DNA of 9,260 nucleotides from Candidatus Alkanophagales archaeon (GTDB lineage Archaea > Halobacteriota > Syntropharchaeia > Alkanophagales > B39-G2). This document shows, piece after piece, positions 1 to 6,675 of this stretch. The notes under the pieces were generated by a model. The model was not told the DNA's origin and made no database searches. It worked only from the letters and a program-made list of their open reading frames with translations. A program made the position numbers and the translations under genes. Location of the stretch: positions 1-9,260 of the forward strand of contig QMVQ01000049.1 of NCBI GenBank assembly GCA_003661185.1. Direction: 5' to 3'. Each line of letters starts with the position of its first letter. Within the stretch, counting starts at the first letter, position 1.

Positions 1-2417
1 GTTGCAAAAGGGGCTTTTTCGACGAGCCTGTGGCGATAGCGACGCTGAAAAGGTTTGTAGCTGAAAGCTGCGGGCGAGCGCCTGAGCATGAAAAGGCGCA
101 AGAGCACGACATCAAGGCTGAGAAAAGCGGGAAAAAAGTTGCGGTCGTAGGCGCCGGACCCGCAGGGCTCACCGCTGCCATCGATTTGGCGAGAGCGGGG
201 CATTCTGTGACGGTGTTTGAAGCGTCTCGGCGGATAGGAAGGGTGTTAAGGCTGATTCCGAGATGCATACTCCCCCGCGATGTTTTAGACAACGATTTGG
301 AAAGGGCGCTAAAGCGCTTGGACGTAGGAATAAGGACGGGGTGCAGAGTTGGGAAGGACATCAAATTCGAGGACTTGCGGCGTGAGTATGATGCGGTGCT
401 CATTGCCGTCGGGTTGCAGAGCGTTAGGTTGCTCGATGTGAAGGGACGCAACTTAAAGGGAGTTTATGCAGCAATTTCGCTCTTGGAGAAGGCGAGTCTG
501 GGGGAGAGAGTGCATCTTGGGGATACCGTCGTGGTTATTGGCGGGGGCAACGTTGCAGTTGACGCCGCTTGGGTCTTATTGAGATTCGGCGTGCGGAGCG
601 TGCACGTCGTGTGCGTCGAAGCCCGTGAAGAGATGCCGGCATTTGAGTGGGAAGTCAAAGAAATGCTGAACGAGGGCGTTATCCTGCACAATTCGTGGGG
701 CGTAAAGGAAATCATAGGCAAGGGAAAAGTCGAGAAGGTGAAATTCGTCAGATGTATCTCGGCATTCGACGAACGTGGCAATTTCGCACCGAAGTTTGAC
801 GAAAGCGTCTCGATGGAGTTAGAGGCGGATGCCGTCATCTTCGCGGTAGGGCAAGCGGCAGACCTGACGTTCCTTGAGGGCAGCGGCGTTGAATTCGAGG
901 GTGGAATCCTAAAAGTGGACCCGCTCACACTTGCAACGTCGCTGGACGGCGTGTTCGCAGCCGGCGACATAACACGAGGCGCGGCAACTATCGTCGAGGC
1001 AGTAGCCGACGGGCACAGGGCTGCAGAATCCATTGACAGATACTTGCGAGGCTTGGACTTAAGGGCGGGGAGGGCGTTGCCGTGGCTCCCTATCGAGCCC
1101 GCCGAGATAGAAGCCCGCATAAGAGCGACCCTGGAGGAAGAAGTGCGGCTGGCGGGCGTAAAACGGGCAGAGCGGCTGCGAGTGAGAAAAAGCGGCGAGA
1201 TGGGTTTTGAAGACATATACGCAAGCATCACGGAAGAGGAAGCCGTGAAAGAGGCGATGCGGTGTTTGGACTGCCGGAGGTGCATGCTCTCGCCAGTGCG
1301 TTTGAAAACTGAGGAATTTGCTCCCGAATTTCTTTATGAGCTTGTTCAAAGCACGAAGATAAACATGTGCGTGGAGTGTGGGAAGTGCACCGCCGTGTGT
1401 CCGGTCGCTGCCATAGATCCCGAGTTTGCACCGAGGCTCCTTGCGATGAGGGCGCTCGTAGGCGAAGAACTTTTAGGAGAGTCTGCCATTTGGAAGTGTA
1501 ACCTCTGCGGCGCCTGCGAGGCTTTCTGCCCCTACGATGTGGATTTTGTAGGTTTTGTCCTCGGATTAAGACGAATGTCGCTTAGCACAGCTGCGGCGGC
1601 GCCGAAGTTTTCAGAAAATGGGCAGCTTTCCGAGATTGAAGTGAGCGGTAGCAGGCTTGACTGGGTGGACGACGAGATAAAAGTGGCGGAGCGTAGCGAC
1701 GTTTATTACTTCAGCGGTTGCCTTTCCTTCTTCGAGAGGGTTTATAGCGACCGGAAGCTGAAATTAGGCGAGATTGCGAGGGCGGCGGTGAAACTGCTGA
1801 ATGCCGTCGGCGTCGTGCCTGCGGTGAGCAACGACGAGCGCTGCTGCGGGCATGACTTGCTGTGGGCAGGCGACGTTGTAGGCTTTGAGGAGTTGGCGAG
1901 ACACAACATTGAAATGATAAAGAAAAGTGGGGCCAAAGTGGTAGTATTCACATGCGCCGAGTGCTTTAGGACGTTCGAGCTGGACTACCGGCGGGTGTTC
2001 GACGGCAATCTCGACCTGAAATTCATGCACATCTCAGAATTCCTGAGAGACAAGAACGTGCCGCTGCGGCGGGGCGGCGGGGAAGAGGTCGTGACGTTCC
2101 ACGACCCCTGCGGGCTGAGGCAGCTTGGTGTCTATGATGCGCCAAGGGACGTTATCATGAGGGTTCCAGGGGTGAAGCTTGTGGAAATGGAGCATTCAAG
2201 GGAGCTGGCGACATGCTGCGGCGTCAGCGGATTCTTAACGTGCGATACAGCGGCAAAGCTCATGCAAGCCGAGCGATTAAAGGAAGCAAAGCGAGCTGGC
2301 GCCTCGAAGCTCGTCGTGGCGTGCCCGAAGTGCTTGATTCATCTCGACTGCGCGGCGTCGCCAACGTCTGAAGTCGAAATTGAAGATTTAGCTGTGTTGC
2401 TCGCATCACGTCTTTAA
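1..2417 (+). CDS. GltD/NfnB-like flavin oxidoreductase fused to HdrC- and HdrB-like modules (5' partial)
   Basis: Probable cytoplasmic electron-transfer protein linking NAD(P)H to an Hdr-type disulfide site. The GTG at 30 is not the true start: the frame is open from base 3 and reads CKRGFFDEPVAIATLKRF, the conserved end of the N-terminal iron-sulfur domain of GltD/NfnB proteins, so the gene begins upstream. Visible domains are: an FAD Rossmann motif GAGPAG (150-167); a nucleotide-binding motif GGGNVAVDAA (about 540-569); the FAD-closing AAGDITRGAATIVEAVADG near 957-1013; a short CLDCRRC; two HdrC-type CxxCxxCxxxCP clusters (from 1368 and 1497); and two HdrB-type CCG motifs. The CCG motifs are CX40CCX35CXXC (1719-1964) and CX34CCX34CXXC (2109-2333), each with all five cysteines. 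The HdrC+HdrB order matches HdrD. The gene leads a three-gene operon, 12 bases before an HdrA gene. The fusion is clear; the disulfide substrate and electron direction are inferred. A relative acting on another substrate (glycolate- or lactate-oxidase-like CCG proteins) is possible. Confidence 0.9.
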   Translation, partial: CKRGFFDEPVAIATLKRFVAESCGRAPEHEKAQEHDIKAEKSGKKVAVVGAGPAGLTAAIDLARAGHSVTVFEASRRIGRVLRLIPRCILPRDVLDNDLERALKRLDVGIRTGCRVGKDIKFEDLRREYDAVLIAVGLQSVRLLDVKGRNLKGVYAAISLLEKASLGERVHLGDTVVVIGGGNVAVDAAWVLLRFGVRSVHVVCVEAREEMPAFEWEVKEMLNEGVILHNSWGVKEIIGKGKVEKVKFVRCISAFDERGNFAPKFDESVSMELEADAVIFAVGQAADLTFLEGSGVEFEGGILKVDPLTLATSLDGVFAAGDITRGAATIVEAVADGHRAAESIDRYLRGLDLRAGRALPWLPIEPAEIEARIRATLEEEVRLAGVKRAERLRVRKSGEMGFEDIYASITEEEAVKEAMRCLDCRRCMLSPVRLKTEEFAPEFLYELVQSTKINMCVECGKCTAVCPVAAIDPEFAPRLLAMRALVGEELLGESAIWKCNLCGACEAFCPYDVDFVGFVLGLRRMSLSTAAAAPKFSENGQLSEIEVSGSRLDWVDDEIKVAERSDVYYFSGCLSFFERVYSDRKLKLGEIARAAVKLLNAVGVVPAVSNDERCCGHDLLWAGDVVGFEELARHNIEMIKKSGAKVVVFTCAECFRTFELDYRRVFDGNLDLKFMHISEFLRDKNVPLRRGGGEEVVTFHDPCGLRQLGVYDAPRDVIMRVPGVKLVEMEHSRELATCCGVSGFLTCDTAAKLMQAERLKEAKRAGASKLVVACPKCLIHLDCAASPTSEVEIEDLAVLLASRL

Positions 2418-2419
2418 TT

Positions 2420-2424
2420 GGAGG
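2420..2424 (+). promoter_or_regulatory. Shine-Dalgarno site for the first HdrA gene
   Basis: GGAGG lies five bases before the GTG at 2430 and just after the TAA at 2415-2417. This supports the GTG as start. The in-frame ATG at 2439 would be 14 bases away, which is too far for a typical archaeal SD. Confidence 0.6.
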
Positions 2425-2429
2425 CATAG

Positions 2430-3770
2430 GTGGCAAAGATGCGTTCGGCGCTCGTGATAGGCGGTGGCGTTGCTGGTATTCAGGCGGCGCTCGACCTTGC
2501 GGAGCGTGGGCTCCAGGTTTATCTCGTGGAGAAGTCCCCGACCATCGGCGGACGCATGGCGCAGTTAGACAAGACGTTCCCGACGAACGACTGCTCGATC
2601 TGCATACTGGCGCCGAAGATGATAGAGTGCTTTCGGCATCCGAACATCACGCTTTTCAGCTACTCTGAAGTTATTGGGGTCGAAGGCGTCGCTGGCGACT
2701 TCAGAGTGCGGGTGCTGAAGAAGCCCCGCTACGTGGACGAGGGGAAGTGCACGGGTTGCGGCGCCTGCATCGAGGCGTGCAGGCTGAGAGGCAGATTCCC
2801 AAACGAGTTCGATGAGGGGCTGGGACGACGAGGTGCTATTTACTTTCCGTTCATGCAAGCGGTGCCGAGGGTGCCTGTGGTGGACAAGCGGCACTGTTTG
2901 CTCTTTACAAAGGGCAAGTGCGGCAAGCAGCCTGCATGCAAGGAGGCGTGCGAGGTCGGCGCCATCGATTTCGAGCAGCGTGAGGAGGTAATCGAGCTGA
3001 AAGTCGGCGCCATAATAGTGGCGACGGGGTTTGACCCTTTAGACCCGTCTGTGCTGCGAGAATACGGCTATGGGCGGTTCGAGAACGTGATAACGGCGTT
3101 GCAATACGAGCGGCTGATATGCGCTTCGGGACCGACCAGGGGACATCTGCAAAGACCGTCAGACGGAAAGGAACCTAAGAGAATTGCATTCATACATTGC
3201 GTCGGCTCTCGTAACCCAAGAGCTGGACGCTATTACTGTTCGGCGGTTTGCTGCATGCATTCGACGAAAGAAGCGATTCTCGTGAAGGAGCACTGCCCAG
3301 ATGCAGAGGTCTTCGTCTTTTATAGAGACATGCGTGCTTTCGGGAAAGGCTTCACCGAATACATAGAGCGAGCGAAGAGCGAATACGGCATCAAATACAT
3401 AAAATCCGACGTGCTCATTGAGGAGAATGAAGAGCACAACCTCATGATAAAATACGACGAACGTGGTAGGCAGAGGCGGCTTGAGGTGGATATGGCCGTT
3501 CTTTCGACACTGCTCATGCCGAGGAAAGATGCTAAGGAGCTTGCAGCAGTTCTCGGCGTGAAGACTGATGAGTTCGGCTTTTTCGAACCTGCGGACGAAC
3601 TCCTGCGACCCTTGGATACGAGCGTTCCGGGAATATTTGCGGTGGGCTTCTGCCGCCGCCCCATGGACATTCCTGAGAGCGTTGCGGAGGGTAGTGCTGC
3701 CGCCGCCCGTGTTGCGGAGCTTCTTGGAAGTCTGGAGGCTCGGGGCGAGGAACGAGGCTCGGAGGAGTGA
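2430..3770 (+). CDS. hdrA: HdrA-like (QmoA-sized) FAD iron-sulfur protein with ferredoxin insertion
   Basis: Flavoprotein of the HdrA/QmoA family, 446 aa. It opens directly with the FAD motif VIGGGVAGIQAALDLAERG (residues 8-26), then GGRMAQLDKTFPTNDCSICILAP, a typical HdrA stretch. A ferredoxin insertion holds C107-C110-C113-C117 and a second set C156, C164, C170, C174. The motif HCVGSR...YCSAVCC (C257, C270, C274, C275) matches the family cluster site near the flavin. The C-terminal GIFAVGFCRRPMDIPESVAEG is the usual FAD-closing segment. Full HdrA is roughly 650 aa; this protein lacks the N-terminal HdrA domain and the C-terminal ferredoxin domain, so its size resembles QmoA. The missing parts occur in the next gene, whose start sits at this gene's stop, suggesting a heteromeric HdrA unit. 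The second cluster has an unusual five-residue gap (CGKQPAC) and neither cluster ends in Cys-Pro. Family assignment is firm; partner and function are inferred. Confidence 0.92.
   Translation: MAKMRSALVIGGGVAGIQAALDLAERGLQVYLVEKSPTIGGRMAQLDKTFPTNDCSICILAPKMIECFRHPNITLFSYSEVIGVEGVAGDFRVRVLKKPRYVDEGKCTGCGACIEACRLRGRFPNEFDEGLGRRGAIYFPFMQAVPRVPVVDKRHCLLFTKGKCGKQPACKEACEVGAIDFEQREEVIELKVGAIIVATGFDPLDPSVLREYGYGRFENVITALQYERLICASGPTRGHLQRPSDGKEPKRIAFIHCVGSRNPRAGRYYCSAVCCMHSTKEAILVKEHCPDAEVFVFYRDMRAFGKGFTEYIERAKSEYGIKYIKSDVLIEENEEHNLMIKYDERGRQRRLEVDMAVLSTLLMPRKDAKELAAVLGVKTDEFGFFEPADELLRPLDTSVPGIFAVGFCRRPMDIPESVAEGSAAAARVAELLGSLEARGEERGSEE
3761..3766 (+). promoter_or_regulatory. Shine-Dalgarno site deciding the second HdrA start
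   Basis: GGAGGA overlaps the last codons of the preceding gene. It is one base from a GTG at 3767 but about seven bases from the ATG at 3773, so the ATG is the better start. With GTG the genes would overlap by four bases (GTGA); with ATG they are two bases apart. Either way translation is probably coupled. Confidence 0.6.
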
Positions 3771-3772
3771 GG

Positions 3773-5494
3773 ATGCGCGAAGGGGAGTTGAGAATAGGAG
3801 TATTCGTATGCCACTGCGGCGTGAACATCGGCGGCATCGTAGACGTTGAGGCGGTCGTCGAATACGCAAAGGCGCTTCCCGGAGTCGTGCATGCCGAACG
3901 TAACCTCTACACATGCTCGTCAGAAGGGCTTTCGAGAATAAGAGCGGCAATCAAGGAGCATAACTTGAACAGGGTAGTTGTCGCAGCGTGCACGCCGAGG
4001 ACGCACGCCCCGCTCTTCCAGAAGGTGTGTGAGGAAGCGGGCTTGAACAAATACCTCTTCGAGTTCGTGAACATCCGAGAACAGTGCTCGTGGGTGCACA
4101 CGCACGAGAAGGAGAGAGCGACGAGAAAAGCGATGGACTTGGTAAGGATGGCGGTGGCGAAAGCTGCTCTCCTCGAACCGCAGGAGGAGCTTAGTTTCGA
4201 AGTGACGCCGTCTGCGCTCGTCATCGGCGGGGGCGTTGCGGGAATGACAGCGGCTCTTAACCTTGCATCGCAAGGCTTTGACGTTTACCTCGTGGAGCGA
4301 GAAAAAGAGCTTGGCGGGCGGCTTCGCACCCTTGCATCTCTTTACCAGACCGAAGAGACGCCTGAAAAGATTATACAAAAGCTTGTAAAAGAGGTAGAAG
4401 GAAACAAAAAAATACAAGTCTTTCAGGGCGCCACAATCAAGTCGGTTTCCGGTTACATCGGAAATTATGACGTGCTCGTTTCGACAGAGGGCGGCGACAT
4501 CGCCCTTAAGGCAGGCGTGATCATCGTGGCGACCGGCGCCTCCGTTTACGAGCCACCGACCGGGCTTTACGGCTATCGCAAATATGAAAACGTCATCACG
4601 CTTGCGGAATTAGAGCAGCGGCTCAAGGAAGGTCAGCTTCCTGAGGTGAGGGATGTGGTTTTCATACATTGCGTCGGCGCCAGAGGGCAGGACAAAAGCT
4701 ACTGCTCCCGGATATGTTGCGCCGCCTCCATAAAGAACGCTTTGAGGCTCAGGAGGCGTGGAGTAAACGTCACAATTCTCCACAGGGGCGTTACAATGCC
4801 CGGATTGGAGAAAGAGAGACTTTACAACGAGGCGAGGGGGCGTGGTGTGATCTTCGTGAGATACGAGCTTGAGCGGTTACCGAGTGTGCAGCGCTCTGAA
4901 AACGGGCGGCTCGAAGTTACATTCTACCACGAAGATTTGAGCGTCGAGCTTAAGTTGGAAACAGATATGGTTGTGCTCGTGACGCCGATGGTTCCGAACG
5001 ACGACGCTAAGGAGCTTTCCACGATGCTTAAGGTCTCGTTAGGCGCCGACGGCTTCTTCCTTGAAGCACATGTGAAGCTACGGCCCGTAGATTTCGCAAC
5101 GGATGGTATTTTCCTCTGCGGCGCAGCCCACTTCCCGAAGGACGTGGCGGAAAGTGTTGCGCAGGCGCTCAGTGCTGCAGCGAGGGCATCAATACCGCTG
5201 TCAAGAGGATATGTCGTTGCAGAGGCCATTTCTTCTGTCGTTGACGAAAAGAGATGCATCGGTTGCGGGCGTTGTGTAGAAATCTGCCCATATGGCGCCA
5301 TCGCGTTAAGGGATGTGACGCTGCAGCTCGGCGAGGTCGTATTAGTGACGAAAAAGTCTCACATAAATCCTGTGCTCTGCAAGGGGTGTGGCACATGCGT
5401 TGCTGTGTGTCCCGTCGGCGCGATAGACCAGAGGAATTTCACGTTCGAGCAAATAATAGCAGCGCTAAGAGAGGCAACGACTACTGTGACGTGA
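3773..5494 (+). CDS. hdrA: HdrA-like FAD iron-sulfur protein with N-terminal HdrA domain and C-terminal 2[4Fe-4S] ferredoxin
   Basis: HdrA-type flavoprotein, 573 aa from ATG (575 from the GTG at 3767). Residues 1 to about 145 are the HdrA N-terminal domain, with cysteines at 13, 15 (FVCHCG), 48 (YTCSSEG), 73 (AACTPRTH) and 105 (REQCSWVH), the usual conserved set. The FAD motif VIGGGVAGMTAALNLASQG follows from about 150, then GGRL. C300, C311, C315 and C316 form the HdrA C-xn-C-x3-CC cluster motif, here with n=10. Near the C-terminus are two CxxCxxCxxxCP clusters (about 495-510 and 536-551). The ferredoxin insertion normally found between the two halves of the FAD domain is absent: GGRLRTLASLYQTEE runs straight on to the next strand. 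That insertion is present in the preceding paralogue. The protein is probably the core flavin subunit of an Hdr-like complex with the upstream HdrC-HdrB fusion. Family certain; whether its FAD bifurcates electrons cannot be told from sequence alone. Confidence 0.93.
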   Translation: MREGELRIGVFVCHCGVNIGGIVDVEAVVEYAKALPGVVHAERNLYTCSSEGLSRIRAAIKEHNLNRVVVAACTPRTHAPLFQKVCEEAGLNKYLFEFVNIREQCSWVHTHEKERATRKAMDLVRMAVAKAALLEPQEELSFEVTPSALVIGGGVAGMTAALNLASQGFDVYLVEREKELGGRLRTLASLYQTEETPEKIIQKLVKEVEGNKKIQVFQGATIKSVSGYIGNYDVLVSTEGGDIALKAGVIIVATGASVYEPPTGLYGYRKYENVITLAELEQRLKEGQLPEVRDVVFIHCVGARGQDKSYCSRICCAASIKNALRLRRRGVNVTILHRGVTMPGLEKERLYNEARGRGVIFVRYELERLPSVQRSENGRLEVTFYHEDLSVELKLETDMVVLVTPMVPNDDAKELSTMLKVSLGADGFFLEAHVKLRPVDFATDGIFLCGAAHFPKDVAESVAQALSAAARASIPLSRGYVVAEAISSVVDEKRCIGCGRCVEICPYGAIALRDVTLQLGEVVLVTKKSHINPVLCKGCGTCVAVCPVGAIDQRNFTFEQIIAALREATTTVT

Positions 5495-5502
5495 CGAGCA
5501 GA

Positions 5503-5525
5503 GCGGTGCGCGCGCCGCCTCTTTT
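5503..5525 (+). terminator. Terminator-like hairpin and T-rich tail after the hdr operon
   Basis: GCGGTG (5503-5508) pairs with CGCCGC (5513-5518), including one T.G pair, around a CGCG loop, and CTCTTTT follows. It starts nine bases after the stop of the second HdrA gene. Hairpins are not required for archaeal termination; the second T-run at 5566-5570 could serve equally well. The stem is short. Confidence 0.4.
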
Positions 5526-5549
5526 CTGGGCAATGGCGTGCGACGTTTA

Positions 5550-5570
5550 GCGAAAGTAAGAGTAATTTTT
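5550..5570 (+). promoter_or_regulatory. Weak BRE/TATA-like element and T-run before the DUF362 gene
   Basis: The purine-rich GCGAAAG (5550-5556) followed by AT-rich bases ending in TTTTT (5566-5570) sits 20 to 38 bases before the ATG at 5588, about the distance expected for a leaderless archaeal promoter. The TATA match is poor, and the T-run could instead terminate the hdr transcript. Confidence 0.3.
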
Positions 5571-5587
5571 CTAATTAAACTCAGTTT

Positions 5588-6616
5588 ATGACGCAGGTTT
5601 ACTTCTTAGAGGCTCAGTTTCCAGAAGTCCCAGGCATTGAAAAGGTGTTCAACAAGTTGAATTTGGACTTAGAGGGCAAGGTTGTCGCAATAAAGGTGCA
5701 CATGGGCGAGCTGAGGAATGTAACTTATGTAAAGCCGTTCTACGTGCGGGAAGTCGTGAGGTTGGTGCGAGAGCGAGGCGGCGAGCCGTTCGTCACGGAC
5801 ACCACGACGCTCTACGGGCTCATGCGGGCGGACGCCCTCGGCTATTATAAAGTGGCGGCGGCGCACGGCTTCACTGCTGAATATTTAGGCTGCCCCGTCC
5901 TGATTGCCGACGGGTTGCGGGGTGAGGACGGCGTGCCCGTGCGTATCGAAGCGGATGTGGAGACGGAGCTTAAGGAGATAGAGGTGGCGAGATTAATTTA
6001 CGAAAGCGATGCAATGGTGGTGGTTTCGCATGCCACCGGTCACGGGGCGACTGCGTTCGGCGGCGCTTTGAAAAACGTGGGGATGGGGTGCGTTACGAAG
6101 CGTGGGAAAGCAGCGCAGCATGAAGTCACGAAGCCCCTGCTCGACAAGGAGCGGTGCGACGGATGCGGGCGGTGCGTGAAGCGCTGTGCATACGATGCGA
6201 TAAGAGAGGATTTTGAGATAGATAAGGAGAAGTGCACGGGCTGCGGGCTTTGCATAGGGCTATGTCCGCAGGGTGCGAGGTTCACGACGAGAGAGATGAA
6301 GGAGCGTTTGCAGCGGCGAATTGCGGAAGCGGCGTGCGGCGTGCTGAAGATCTTCGACGATGTCGCCTTCCTGAACTTCCTCGTTGACGTGACGGAGGCG
6401 TGCGACTGCGCTGCGACGTTCCCGCCGCTCTGTCGTAACATCGGCGTGCTCGCCTCTGCCGACCCCGTTGCCGTTGACAAATGCAGCATCGCTCTCATAA
6501 GAAAGGCGGCAGGCAGGGACGCTTTCGCAAACTTCGGTGTCGACCCCGAAATTCAAGTGAAGCACGCCGCCGCCCTCGGTCTCGGAAGCCTCGAATACGA
6601 ACTTGTGAGGGTTTGA
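5588..6616 (+). CDS. DUF362 protein with inserted 2[4Fe-4S] ferredoxin
   Basis: 342-aa member of the DUF362 family, function unknown. The DUF362 fold is recognisable from KVVAIKVHMGELRN (about residues 31-44), FVTDTTTLYG, VVSHATGHGATAFGGALKNVGMG (about 146-168), and the late NFLVDVTEACDCA (C272, C274) with NIGVLASADPVAVD. Between the two halves lies a bacterial-type ferredoxin with C190-C193-C196-C200 and C216-C219-C222-C226, enough for two [4Fe-4S] clusters. There is no signal peptide or membrane segment, so it is probably a cytoplasmic electron carrier or redox enzyme. The ATG has no SD sequence, and 93 bases with a terminator-like hairpin separate it from the hdr genes, so co-transcription is uncertain. 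Its position next to a ferredoxin-rich hdr cluster suggests, but does not show, a redox link. Confidence 0.9.
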   Translation: MTQVYFLEAQFPEVPGIEKVFNKLNLDLEGKVVAIKVHMGELRNVTYVKPFYVREVVRLVRERGGEPFVTDTTTLYGLMRADALGYYKVAAAHGFTAEYLGCPVLIADGLRGEDGVPVRIEADVETELKEIEVARLIYESDAMVVVSHATGHGATAFGGALKNVGMGCVTKRGKAAQHEVTKPLLDKERCDGCGRCVKRCAYDAIREDFEIDKEKCTGCGLCIGLCPQGARFTTREMKERLQRRIAEAACGVLKIFDDVAFLNFLVDVTEACDCAATFPPLCRNIGVLASADPVAVDKCSIALIRKAAGRDAFANFGVDPEIQVKHAAALGLGSLEYELVRV

Positions 6617-6627
6617 GATAACCTTGC

Positions 6628-6632
6628 TTTTT
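6628..6632 (+). terminator. T-run after the DUF362 gene
   Basis: TTTTT begins 12 bases after the stop codon at 6614-6616. Archaeal RNA polymerase can terminate on short T-runs without a hairpin, and no good stem is seen here. Weak evidence. Confidence 0.3.
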
Positions 6633-6633
6633 A

Positions 6634-6647
6634 CGTAACTTATTTAT
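6634..6647 (+). promoter_or_regulatory. Candidate TATA box of lonB
   Basis: CTTATTTAT (6639-6647), preceded by CGTAA, is centred about 33 bases before the ATG at 6676. Initiation about 26 bases downstream would give a leader of only several bases, in keeping with the lack of an SD sequence before lonB. Confidence 0.5.
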
Positions 6648-6675
6648 CCCTCGCCAGCAAAAAAGATTAAAAGAA

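Noticed and set aside
464..1285. 273-codon antisense open frame under the GltD-like domain
   Set aside because: Serine/threonine-rich, low-complexity translation with no recognisable motif, lying fully opposite a domain-rich gene; typical shadow frame in GC-rich coding DNA.
3568..3849. 93-codon + strand frame across the hdrA/hdrA junction
   Set aside because: Arg-rich out-of-frame translation of conserved FAD and N-terminal HdrA domains; no independent support.
3159..3950. 263-codon antisense open frame across the two HdrA genes
   Set aside because: Spans the junction of two well-supported genes, is rich in Arg/Ser/His without domains, and has no upstream promoter or SD signal.
2430..5494. 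Possibility that the two HdrA genes are one gene broken by a frameshift
   Set aside because: Each has its own complete FAD domain and its own C-x(10-12)-C-x3-CC motif, and an SD sequence precedes the second; they are tandem paralogues.
3773..5494. Selenocysteine (in-frame TGA) in HdrA, as in some methanogens
   Set aside because: The conserved N-terminal and cluster positions are ordinary cysteine codons and there is no in-frame TGA before the true end.
5254..5550. 98-codon + strand frame overlapping the end of the second HdrA gene and the spacer
   Set aside because: It is a frame-shifted reading of the ferredoxin region (Arg/Cys-rich) and has no start signal; most of its length is inside hdrA.
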